Positions 54,562-62,835 of a stretch of 64,000 bases of DNA are shown here, in pieces. The stretch is from Acinetobacter sp. UBA3106 (lineage in GTDB: Bacteria; Pseudomonadota; Gammaproteobacteria; Pseudomonadales; Moraxellaceae): the NCBI GenBank assembly GCA_002365595.1, contig DFAM01000024.1, positions 1 through 64,000 of the forward strand, given 5' to 3'. Position numbers and translations under genes: made by a program. The notes under the pieces were generated by a model. The model was given only the letters and a program-made list of their open reading frames with translations. It was not told the DNA's origin and made no database searches. How positions within the stretch are numbered: position 1 is the first letter of the stretch; every line of letters starts with the position of its first letter.

Positions 54562-54577
54562 TGGAATAGAACTTGCT
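54562..54577 (+). promoter_or_regulatory. Candidate sigma-54 promoter for the BMP2-ABC-amidohydrolase operon
   Basis: TGGAATAGAACTTGCT: GG-N10-GC and exact TTGCT, 109 bases before the ATG, abutting the LysR-type dyads. Confidence 0.65.
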
Positions 54578-54685
54578 AATTAAGAGAAAGTGAACAGAAA
54601 AATTAAACTGATGTTCAAATTTCACATTTCTAATTCATTGTTATTGCTTGAATTAGAAATACACCATTCATAATGGAGCAGTTTT

Positions 54686-55786
54686 ATGCAAAAAAAAGTC
54701 AGCTTTAAATCACAGCTTAAAAAACTTGTACTGGCATTCAGTACAGCCACTGTTTTGGGGACATCTTTTATCAGCTTGGCACATGCGGCTGACAAAGCGG
54801 CCTTTGTTTATATTGGCCCAACCAGTGATCATGGCTGGACTTATTCACATGACCAGGGGCGTATCAAAACAGAAAAAGCCTTGGCCGGAAAATACACAAC
54901 TTCTTATATTGAAAATGTGCCAGAAACTGCAGATGCAGAGCGTGTAATCCGTAATCTGGCGCAGCAGGGTAATAAAGTCATTTTTGCCACTTCGTTTGGT
55001 TATATGAACCAGATGGAAAAGGTGGCTAAACAGTTTCCAAATACCGTCTTTATGCATGCCACTGGCTACAAGCAGGGCAAAAATTTAGGGATTTATGATG
55101 TACGTACCTATGAAGGTGCATACATGCTAGGTGTAGTTGCTGGGCAAACCACTAAAACTAATACTCTGGGTGTCGTGGCATCTTTCCCGATTCCTGAAGT
55201 GGTACGTAACATCAATGCCTATACCTTGGGCGCGCAGAGTGTCAATCCTAAAGTGAAAACCAAAGTGATTTGGGTCAATTCGTGGTTTAACCCGGGTAAA
55301 GAACGTGATGCAGCTTTGGCACTGATTTCACAGAAAGCTGATGTGCTGATGCAAAACACCGATTCACCCGCCGTTGTCCAAGCTGCACAGCAAAAAGGCG
55401 TTTATGCCTTTGGTTGGGACTCGGACATGAGCAAGTTTGGTCCTAAAGCCCACTTGGCAGCTTCAGTATTGCATTGGGAAAAAATCTATACCCCAGTCTT
55501 ACAACAAGTTGCGCAAAAAACCTGGAAGCCAAGTGCAATGTGGTACGGCATTAAACAGGATGCGGTGAGAATTGAAAACTTTGGTCCTGCAGTGCCAGCC
55601 AAAGTGAAACAGTCTGCCTTAAATGCACAAAGTGGGATTCATAAAGGTTCGCTGCATCCATTCCAGGGACCTTTATATAAACAGGATGGCGGTTTGGTCA
55701 TTGCGAAAGGTAAAGTTTTGTCTGATGCAGAGCTAGGCAAAATGAATTACTACGTCAAAGGCGTAGAAGGCGCTTTACCTAAATAA
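54686..55786 (+). CDS. BMP family ABC substrate-binding protein (copy 2)
   Basis: 366 residues; signal peptide with cleavage near AHA-AD (residue 35). Mature BMP/Med domain closely similar to copy 1 and ending in the same NYYVKGVEGALPK type tail. This copy leads the transporter operon and is probably its main binding protein. GGAG precedes the ATG. The stretch coding PIPEVVRNINAYTLGAQSVN is almost identical between the copies at nucleotide level, including silent positions, pointing to recent duplication or gene conversion. Confidence 0.92.
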   Translation: MQKKVSFKSQLKKLVLAFSTATVLGTSFISLAHAADKAAFVYIGPTSDHGWTYSHDQGRIKTEKALAGKYTTSYIENVPETADAERVIRNLAQQGNKVIFATSFGYMNQMEKVAKQFPNTVFMHATGYKQGKNLGIYDVRTYEGAYMLGVVAGQTTKTNTLGVVASFPIPEVVRNINAYTLGAQSVNPKVKTKVIWVNSWFNPGKERDAALALISQKADVLMQNTDSPAVVQAAQQKGVYAFGWDSDMSKFGPKAHLAASVLHWEKIYTPVLQQVAQKTWKPSAMWYGIKQDAVRIENFGPAVPAKVKQSALNAQSGIHKGSLHPFQGPLYKQDGGLVIAKGKVLSDAELGKMNYYVKGVEGALPK

Positions 55787-55848
55787 AACAGATGGCATGA
55801 ATGAGCTTTCATTCATGCCTTTCTTTTTTCATTTTTTCGAGCTTGTCT

Positions 55849-57447
55849 ATGAATGACTTATCCGATAATGCGACATATGTTGACGTACAACAGGCTGTAG
55901 AACTGACCGTTCCACGCCTGGAACTGGTCAATATTGGTAAAAGTTATAATTCGCTAAAAGCCAACGATCAGATTGATCTTAAAGTTCAGGCTGGGCAAAT
56001 TCATGCCATCTTGGGTGAAAATGGGGCTGGTAAAAGCACCCTGATGAAAATTATTTATGGGGCGACACAGGCGGATCAGGGCCAGATCATCTGGAATGGC
56101 AAAGAGGTGAGCATCGAAAACCCGGCTGCTGCGCGCAAGCTTGGCATCGGGATGGTGTACCAACATTTTTCACTCTTTGAAACTTTAACCGTTGCGGAAA
56201 ATATTCTGCTGGGGCTGGATGAAAAATACGACCTTGCTGAGCTCAGGCAAAAAATTGTCGAAGTTTCAGAACAATATGGCTTGCCGATAGATCCACGCCG
56301 TGAAGTCTATTCGCTGTCCGTCGGTGAGCGGCAACGTGTCGAAATTATCCGCTGTTTATTGCAGCAACCGTCTTTGATTATTTTAGATGAACCGACTTCG
56401 GTCTTGACTCCGCAAGCCGTGAAACAGCTGTTTAAAACCCTGAAATTGCTGGCTTCGCAAGGGGTATCGATTCTCTATATCAGCCATAAACTGCATGAAA
56501 TTCAAGAGCTGTGCGATGAAGCTACCATTTTAAGAAATGGTCGGGTGACGGGTCACGTCAAACCGAGGGAAAAAAGCACCAGTGAATTGGCCCGTCTCAT
56601 GATTGGACGTGAACTTCCGACCTATCAGCATTCAGCATTTTCTGGCGAACAAAGCATCTTGCTGCAAGTCAAGCAACTCAATTATGCATCTGATGATCCC
56701 TTTGGCGTGTCTTTAAGCAATATAGATCTGGAATTAAAAGCTGGTGAAATCACTGGTATCGCCGGGATCTCTGGTAATGGTCAGGCAGAATTGCTGGCGT
56801 TGCTATCGGGCGAAAAGCTGACTGATCAGGGCGAAATCCTGTTTGAAGGCAGAAATGTCTCCCGATTGTATGCAGGTGAGCGCCGTGATTTGGGCTTGGG
56901 CTTTGTTCCGGAAGAACGTTTGGGACGCGGTGCAGTGCCCAATATGAGCTTGTCACAAAATGCTTTCCTCACTGCATTTCGTCAGGGTTTAAGCCGTTTT
57001 GGATTGATCAATTTTGAAAAGACCAAAGCCTTTGCTGCGCATTGCATTGAAAAGTTCAATGTCAAGGCAGCCGGTCCGCAGGCAGAAGCCCGCAGCTTGT
57101 CTGGCGGTAACTTGCAAAAATTTATTGTAGGCCGGGAAATTCTACAGAACCCGAAAGTACTGATTGTTTCGCAGCCGACTTGGGGGGTTGATATTGGGGC
57201 ATCCATGTTTATCCGCCAGACCCTGATTGATCTATCACGTCAGGGAGTGGCCATTTTGGTAATTTCCGAAGAATTGGAAGAGCTTTTTGAAATTAGCGAT
57301 CAGCTCTGTGTGCTGGCCAGTGGCAAATTATCTGAACCGATTGCCACCCATAACACCAATGCTGAAGAGATCGGTTTACTAATGGCTGGAATTAAAAACA
57401 ATCCAGTCGCTCAGGCTGCAACTGAAATACAACCAATTTCAGTTTAG
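55849..57447 (+). CDS. Nucleoside-type ABC transporter ATPase (two ABC domains)
   Basis: 532 residues with tandem ABC domains. The first has Walker A GENGAGKSTLMK near residue 59, signature LSVGERQRVEI and Walker B LIILDEPTSVL. The second has the degenerate Walker A GISGNGQAELLAL, signature LSGGNLQKFIVGRE and VSQPTWGVDIGA in place of a normal Walker B. This asymmetry is standard for the NupO/YufO and sugar-type importers. The frame is open 16 codons further upstream, but ATG at 55849 (MNDLSDN) is more plausible. It energises uptake of the BMP ligand. Confidence 0.92.
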   Translation: MNDLSDNATYVDVQQAVELTVPRLELVNIGKSYNSLKANDQIDLKVQAGQIHAILGENGAGKSTLMKIIYGATQADQGQIIWNGKEVSIENPAAARKLGIGMVYQHFSLFETLTVAENILLGLDEKYDLAELRQKIVEVSEQYGLPIDPRREVYSLSVGERQRVEIIRCLLQQPSLIILDEPTSVLTPQAVKQLFKTLKLLASQGVSILYISHKLHEIQELCDEATILRNGRVTGHVKPREKSTSELARLMIGRELPTYQHSAFSGEQSILLQVKQLNYASDDPFGVSLSNIDLELKAGEITGIAGISGNGQAELLALLSGEKLTDQGEILFEGRNVSRLYAGERRDLGLGFVPEERLGRGAVPNMSLSQNAFLTAFRQGLSRFGLINFEKTKAFAAHCIEKFNVKAAGPQAEARSLSGGNLQKFIVGREILQNPKVLIVSQPTWGVDIGASMFIRQTLIDLSRQGVAILVISEELEELFEISDQLCVLASGKLSEPIATHNTNAEEIGLLMAGIKNNPVAQAATEIQPISV

Positions 57448-57465
57448 AGAAGAATAGGTGATTTG

Positions 57466-58560
57466 ATGCATTTACTCGAACCTAGAGAACATCCTTCTCA
57501 ACTTATGAAATGGCTGTCTCCTTTTATTGCGCTATTGGCCATGCTCTGTGTCGGTAGCCTGCTGTTTTTAATGCTTGGGGTCAATCCGCTTCAGGCTTTG
57601 TATATTTTCTTTATTGAGCCGCTCAGTAGTGCTTATAACCTGAGTGAACTGCTAATTAAAGCCAGTCCATTGATTTTGATTGCCTTAGGTCTGGCGGTCG
57701 GTTTTCGCGCGAAATTATTCAATATTGGTGCCGAAGGGCAGCTGACCATGGGCGCCATTTTTGGTGGCGGTATTGCGATCCTGTTTTTTGAACAGCTAGG
57801 CTGGTGGATTTTACCATTGATGATCATTATGGGAGCCATCGGGGGTGCAATTTGGGGGCTGATTCCAGCGCTGTTAAAAACCCATTTTAATGCAGAAGAA
57901 ACCCTGACCACCTTGATGATGAACTATGTGGCCTTTTTTCTGCTGATGTATTTGGTCAATGGGCCATGGCGTGATCCGGACGGCATGAATTTTCCACAAT
58001 CAGTGATGTTTAGTGACAGTGCGGTTTTACCCTATGTAATTGAGGGAACCCGGGTCAATGCCTCTATTTTTCTGACCCTGTTAGCGGTGGCTGTGTTCTG
58101 GATATTTATTCGTAAAAGTGTCAGCGCATATAGATTAGAAGTCAGTGGTCAGGCACCTATGGCGGCCCAATATGCCGGTTTTTCGTCCAGAAAAGCCATC
58201 TGGTTCAGTTTGGGCATTTCTGGATTAATGGCGGGAATTGCCGGGATTTGTGAAGTCGCAGGTCCGATTGGTCAGCTCAATCCAAATATTTCTCCGGGCT
58301 ATGGTTATGCCGCAATTATTGTGGCCTATTTGGGCCGTTTAAACCCGATTGGCATTGTATTGTCCGGCTTGCTTATGGCGCTGATTTATCTGGGCGGTGA
58401 ACTGGCACAAATGCAGTTGCAGCTTCCGGTTGCCATTACCGGTATTTTCCAGGGTTTATTGCTGTTTTTCCTGTTGGCGTCTGATGCGCTAATTGAAAAT
58501 CGCTACCGTTTCGCCAAGAAGAAGCAGCCACCCGCTGAAACTGTTCAACCAGCGGCTTAA
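57466..58560 (+). CDS. Nucleoside-type ABC transporter permease 1
   Basis: 364 residues, eight to ten membrane helices, BPD_transp_2 family, NupP/YufP-like. FRAKLFNIGAEGQLTMGAI near residue 82 and GYGYAAIIVAYLGRLNP near 285 are the conserved motifs. ATG at 57466 follows AGGTGAT; a TTG one codon upstream is less likely. Eighteen bases after the ATPase gene. Confidence 0.9.
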   Translation: MHLLEPREHPSQLMKWLSPFIALLAMLCVGSLLFLMLGVNPLQALYIFFIEPLSSAYNLSELLIKASPLILIALGLAVGFRAKLFNIGAEGQLTMGAIFGGGIAILFFEQLGWWILPLMIIMGAIGGAIWGLIPALLKTHFNAEETLTTLMMNYVAFFLLMYLVNGPWRDPDGMNFPQSVMFSDSAVLPYVIEGTRVNASIFLTLLAVAVFWIFIRKSVSAYRLEVSGQAPMAAQYAGFSSRKAIWFSLGISGLMAGIAGICEVAGPIGQLNPNISPGYGYAAIIVAYLGRLNPIGIVLSGLLMALIYLGGELAQMQLQLPVAITGIFQGLLLFFLLASDALIENRYRFAKKKQPPAETVQPAA

Positions 58561-58587
58561 TGCTGTCAATAAAAAGGATAACCAGAG

Positions 58588-59508
58588 ATGAGTATAGAAA
58601 TTACCGCCATTCTTGCCGGTACTGTGGCCGCAGCGACTCCATTGATATTTGCAGGTTTAGGCGAACTTGTTGCAGAACGTACAGGCGTGATTAATTTGGG
58701 CGTAGAAGGGATGATGCTGGTCGGTGCGATTGCCGGTTTTGCCTTTGCCTCTCAATATGATGCCAGTGTCTTAAGTGCTTTGTTTATGGGAGGACTGGCT
58801 GGAAGCTTGATGGCACTGATTTTTGCCTTTTTCACTTTATCGATGAGCACGAATCTGTCGGCCTGCGGTCTGGCTTTGACCATTTTCGGTATCGGGATTT
58901 CGGCTTTTATCGGGCAGAATTATGTCAGTACTGCATTGCCGGGATTACAAAATTTAAATATCCCCGGACTGGCTGATATTCCTGTTATTGGTCCAATTTT
59001 ATTTCAGCAAAACTATGTAGTGTATTTATCGATTCTGGCATTTGCTGTGGTGTGGTGGGTATTGGCCAAAACCCGTTTGGGCTTATTGTTAAAAGCCGTA
59101 GGCGAGTCGCCAGAAAGCGCACATGCCATGGGCTACAACGTTTTAGCGATTCGTTATGGCGCGGTGCTTTTTGGCGGGGCCATGGCCGGAATTGGCGGGG
59201 CTTTCCTCTCAACCGTATATACCCCAATGTGGATTGAAAACATGGTAGCCGGACGTGGCTGGATTGCCATTGCTCTAGTCGTTTTTGCCGCATGGAAACC
59301 GACTCGCTTAATGCTGGGTGCCTATTTATTTGGCGGGGTCACCATTTTGCAATTTCATGCTCAAGCACTCGGTCTGAACATCCCAAATGAATTTTTATCG
59401 GCATTACCTTATATCGCAACGATTTTGGTTCTGGTGATCATTTCACGTGATAAAAAACTACTGAAACTGAATTTGCCTGCTTCGCTGGGTAAGACATTTA
59501 GCCCTTAA
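58588..59508 (+). CDS. Nucleoside-type ABC transporter permease 2
   Basis: 306 residues, BPD_transp_2 family, NupQ/YufQ-like, with ERTGVINLGVEGMMLVGA near residue 30 and the coupling loop LLLKAVGESPESAHAMGYN near 168. With permease 1 it forms the heterodimeric channel. Twenty-seven bases after the first permease and 26 before the amidohydrolase gene. Confidence 0.92.
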   Translation: MSIEITAILAGTVAAATPLIFAGLGELVAERTGVINLGVEGMMLVGAIAGFAFASQYDASVLSALFMGGLAGSLMALIFAFFTLSMSTNLSACGLALTIFGIGISAFIGQNYVSTALPGLQNLNIPGLADIPVIGPILFQQNYVVYLSILAFAVVWWVLAKTRLGLLLKAVGESPESAHAMGYNVLAIRYGAVLFGGAMAGIGGAFLSTVYTPMWIENMVAGRGWIAIALVVFAAWKPTRLMLGAYLFGGVTILQFHAQALGLNIPNEFLSALPYIATILVLVIISRDKKLLKLNLPASLGKTFSP

Positions 59509-59534
59509 CTGGACAGAGCAGAGGAAATATAACA

Positions 59535-60902
59535 ATGAAAATCATGACTGCAGATTATGTCCTGACCATGAATTCGACGCTGGATTGTATTCGCCATGGG
59601 GCTATTTTAATTGAGGGTGCATATATCAAGCAGGTGGGTACACTGGAAGAATTAACCCGGCAATACCCAGATGTAGAAGTGAGTCAATATCCGAACAGTT
59701 TACTGATGCCAGGTTTAATCAATACCCACTGCCATTCAGGACTGTTAAGAGGCACCGCCGAAGGTTTACCTGTCTGGGACTGGTTGCAGCAGTTTATCGA
59801 TCCGATGCACCGGATTTTAACGCCTGAAGATGCCAAAATAGCTTCCTATCTTTGCTATGCCGAAGCACTGCTTTCAGGAACCACCACCATCGTGGATATG
59901 TGGCGTTATATGGATGGCAGTGCCGAAGCAGCAGAGCAACTTGGCATCCGCGCGGTACTGGTGCCTTATGTGGCAGAACATCCTGATCACAACTATTTTG
60001 AAACCTTAAATAGCAATGAAGCGCTGATTCAAAAATGGCATCAAGGCGCAGCTGGGCGAATTAATGTCTGGGTCGGTCTGGAACATCTGTTTTATGCAGA
60101 AGAAAAAGCGTTGGCCCGTATTCAGAAACTTTGCCAGGATTATCAGACCGGTTTTCACACCCATAGCAATGAAAGCCAGTTCGATGTGGAAGAAAACCTT
60201 AGACGTTATGGCATGCGTCCCATCCAGACGCTCGAACGTTTAGGCATGTTTGATGTTCCTAAATGTCTGTTGGCACACTGTGTCTGGGCCAATTCAGACG
60301 AGATCGAAATTCTTAAGCATTATGATGTGGGCGTTGCGCATAATCCGATCTCCAATATGAAACTGGCTTCAGGTGCGGCACCTATTACCGAAATGCTGCG
60401 TCATGGCATTGCGGTTGGGTTAGGCACGGATGGTGAAAAAGAAAATAACAATCTGGATATGTTTGAGGAAATGAAAACTGCCTCTTTATTGGCCAAATTT
60501 TCCAATTTAGATGCCGCAGCACTCGATTCATGGTCAGTCTGTCAAATGGCAACGCTGACAGGTGCAAAAGCACTGGGCATGCAGCATCAGATTGGATCGC
60601 TTGAAGCAGGTAAACTGGCCGATATCATTGCCGTTGATATGGCGACGCCAAGAATGACCCCTTTGATCGATCACGGACGCTTAATGAACCTGCATACGAA
60701 TCTGGTACATGCGGTACAAGGCCAAGATGTGCATATGACCATGGTCAATGGGCAAGTGGTGGTGGAAAATCGTAAACTGGTGCATGCAGATATGCAGGCC
60801 TTAATCGATCAGGTCAATCAGGCCGCACCTGCGTTATTCAGACGCCGTGACAAATGGCTGTCAGAGCAGGGAACTGTGGTGAATGAGTTACAGCGCCTAT
60901 AA
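59535..60902 (+). CDS. Amidohydrolase / aminopurine or TRZ-ATZ-type deaminase
   Basis: 455 residues with the metal motifs NTHCHSGLLRG near residue 64, GFHTHSNES near 208, LAHCVWANSDE near 243 and GLGTDGEKENNN near 296. That set matches the cytosine/guanine/adenosine-homologue deaminase subgroup (TRZ/ATZ, MtaD/SsnA-like). GEAGKLADIIAVD-type C-terminal sheet is present. As the last gene of the BMP2-ABC operon it probably deaminates the imported compound. Guanine, a methylated guanine or isoguanine are candidates; the sequence does not decide. Confidence 0.85.
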   Translation: MKIMTADYVLTMNSTLDCIRHGAILIEGAYIKQVGTLEELTRQYPDVEVSQYPNSLLMPGLINTHCHSGLLRGTAEGLPVWDWLQQFIDPMHRILTPEDAKIASYLCYAEALLSGTTTIVDMWRYMDGSAEAAEQLGIRAVLVPYVAEHPDHNYFETLNSNEALIQKWHQGAAGRINVWVGLEHLFYAEEKALARIQKLCQDYQTGFHTHSNESQFDVEENLRRYGMRPIQTLERLGMFDVPKCLLAHCVWANSDEIEILKHYDVGVAHNPISNMKLASGAAPITEMLRHGIAVGLGTDGEKENNNLDMFEEMKTASLLAKFSNLDAAALDSWSVCQMATLTGAKALGMQHQIGSLEAGKLADIIAVDMATPRMTPLIDHGRLMNLHTNLVHAVQGQDVHMTMVNGQVVVENRKLVHADMQALIDQVNQAAPALFRRRDKWLSEQGTVVNELQRL

Positions 60903-60938
60903 AGGATATAAAAAATATAGACCTAACTTTAAACAGGC

Positions 60939-61538
60939 TTATCTATGTTCCAGTATGGATAAAAAAGCTTCGATAAAGTTAGGCAGTCTTTTATGATGAA
61001 TCTGGCCCACCTTAATGACTTCATAAGTCAATCCATCAGCTTGAAGATTTTCACTTTCTATTTTTAACTTTTGCAGGGTTAACTGTAAGCCCTTTAACCA
61101 TTCCTCAAGTGCTTTGATGGGAATATCATTTTTAAGATCTCCACCTTGCATGGCGGTTTTAAAATGGCTTAAGGTCGTACTGTCTTTAAAACATGCCTCA
61201 ATATGATGTTCAGTACTTTCAAAAAGATCATGCTTGACCACAAATAAAAATTTTCCAATCGCGGGTTTTAGTGCACTGATATAAATATTTTTATCATTTA
61301 GGCTGTATCTTTTATTTTTGGCATTTATAAATTCAGAATTCCAGCCTTGCGATTCTAAAAAATGATCCATTTCGATGAACATCAGATCGGTCACTTGTTC
61401 TTCAATTCGATCTGCCAGTTCTTTAAGTTCATGACTGATGACAATTAAATTATTTTCCAATTTGGATCGCTGAGATTTTTCATCATCATGTTGTTTTGAT
61501 TGGGCTAATACGGCTTGAAAGCGTTGTTCAGGAGTCAT
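60939..61538 (-). CDS. Hypothetical cytoplasmic protein
   Basis: 199 residues from the ATG at 61538; a GTG four codons earlier is possible. Helical throughout, with a likely coiled coil at residues 20-50 (SKLENNLIVISHELKELADRI in parts) and another near 140-170. No signal or membrane segment. I recognise no family. It is convergent with the amidohydrolase, with only 36 bases between the stops and no clear terminator. Confidence 0.65.
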   Translation of the reverse strand: MTPEQRFQAVLAQSKQHDDEKSQRSKLENNLIVISHELKELADRIEEQVTDLMFIEMDHFLESQGWNSEFINAKNKRYSLNDKNIYISALKPAIGKFLFVVKHDLFESTEHHIEACFKDSTTLSHFKTAMQGGDLKNDIPIKALEEWLKGLQLTLQKLKIESENLQADGLTYEVIKVGQIHHKRLPNFIEAFLSILEHR

Positions 61539-61662
61539 GATGGTACTCACTTTAAAATATAAGCCTTAAATTTTAAGATGAGGCTGTGCCCAGACAATTT
61601 CAAGAAAACATAAGAAAGTATGCGGTAAAATATTTAGAAATTGAATAGATCACCCAACCAGA

Positions 61663-61875
61663 TTGGCTAATCATGAGGATGAACAGATCAGGATAAATTT
61701 CCACAAAGAACAAGATTTCAAACTAGAAACCATATTTTCCAAAAATCCAAAAACTGATCAAATGATTTTATGGAAGAGCGTTGATATAAAATATGATATT
61801 GAGTGGAAAATGCATTTGCATGACTCAGATATTGGTATAAATAAAATAGTTAATAGTAATTATAAGGGGTTATGA
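61663..61875 (+). pseudogene. Possible gene remnant
   Basis: A 70-codon frame with protein-like composition (HKEQDFKLETIFSKNP, ILWKSVDIKYDIEWKM) but no ATG at the front: it could start only at TTG, and no ribosome binding site is evident. More likely the C-terminal end of a decayed gene than a functional one. No family recognised. Confidence 0.3.
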
Positions 61876-61918
61876 CAAGCTAAAGCAGAACCATGAAAGC
61901 TCTGTGGCTTTAGCTTGT
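61875..61918. terminator. Long hairpin after the remnant
   Basis: ACAAGCTAAAGC pairs perfectly with GCTTTAGCTTGT over a 20-base loop; a probable terminator for catD on the minus strand, or of the remnant. Confidence 0.6.
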
Positions 61919-61965
61919 ATCTTTATTGGGCTGCCATTATGAAATATTAACCACCATTTTGATCA

Positions 61966-62742
61966 TTAAGATAAAAATGATTGCAGGAGATGATTAAATT
62001 GTTCTGGTTGCTCAATATTCGAAATATGCGAAGCATTTATTTCAAGCATTTGACTGTTTGGAATGTGCTCAACCATAAATTGACCATCAGCCACTGTGGT
62101 CACCGGATCTTGCTGGCCTGCTATGACCAATACGGGTACAGTAATCTCTTTAAGCAGTTCGCGTAAATCCGCTTTAGCCAAAGCTTCACAACAACTTGCA
62201 TAACCTTCAGCGCTGCCGGCTGCCAAGCTATTTTGCAACTTTTCAACTTCTGCTGTATTGCTTTGAATAAATTTATCTGTAAACCAGCGTGATGCTGCAG
62301 TCGATGCAATCGGAGCCAGACCTTGTTCACGTACCAGAGCAGCACGCTCATTCCACGCATGTTCCTGACCAATTTTGGCCGCAGTATTGCAGACGATCAC
62401 ATGGCTAAAACGTTCAGGTTTGTTAATCGCTAACCATTGACCGGTCAAGCCACCCATAGAAATACCACAGAATGCAGCTTTCTGGATGTTTAAATGATTA
62501 AGCAGATTGACCACATCTTGCCCAAGTTGCTGCAAGGTATAAGGGCCTTGTGGGGCAGATGATGCACCATGACCACGGGTGTCATAACAAATCACAAAAT
62601 AATCATCTATGAAGTGAGTAAATTGTTTTTGCCACATCCCATAGTTGGTTCCAAGTGAATTAGAAAAAATCAAGGCTGGGTTGGCTGCATTACCAAAAGT
62701 CTGGTAATTGATCTGGGCATCGTTGGATGTAAATGTTGGCAT
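61966..62742 (-). CDS. catD: 3-oxoadipate enol-lactonase
   Basis: 258 residues, alpha/beta-hydrolase fold. The nucleophile elbow CGISMGG is near residue 94 (Ser), the acid in GQQDPVT near 207 and the histidine in NASHISNIEQPEQF near 237. It hydrolyses 3-oxoadipate enol-lactone to 3-oxoadipate. The frame is open 12 codons further, but ATG at 62742 has GGGAGGG at the right distance, and that site is supplied by a repeat element. Direct succession to the thiolase gene without a pcaB gene matches the cat (catechol) cluster order IJFD rather than pca. Confidence 0.88.
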   Translation of the reverse strand: MPTFTSNDAQINYQTFGNAANPALIFSNSLGTNYGMWQKQFTHFIDDYFVICYDTRGHGASSAPQGPYTLQQLGQDVVNLLNHLNIQKAAFCGISMGGLTGQWLAINKPERFSHVIVCNTAAKIGQEHAWNERAALVREQGLAPIASTAASRWFTDKFIQSNTAEVEKLQNSLAAGSAEGYASCCEALAKADLRELLKEITVPVLVIAGQQDPVTTVADGQFMVEHIPNSQMLEINASHISNIEQPEQFNHLLQSFLS

Positions 62743-62749
62743 TGAAATC

Positions 62750-62815
62750 CCTCCCGACCTCCCTTTCTTGCATTTCATTCAAAGCAGTACTTTGAATCTA
62801 CATTCAGGGAGGAGG
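62750..62815. repeat. CCCTCC-type repeat, copy 4, between catF and catD
   Basis: CCCTCCCGACCTCCC at one end and GGGAGGAGG at the other, with a CAAAGCAGTACTTTG core. Same family as the other copies; in this one GGGAGGGA doubles as the catD ribosome binding site. Confidence 0.7.
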
Positions 62816-62835
62816 TTTATCTTTTTAATAGGTTG

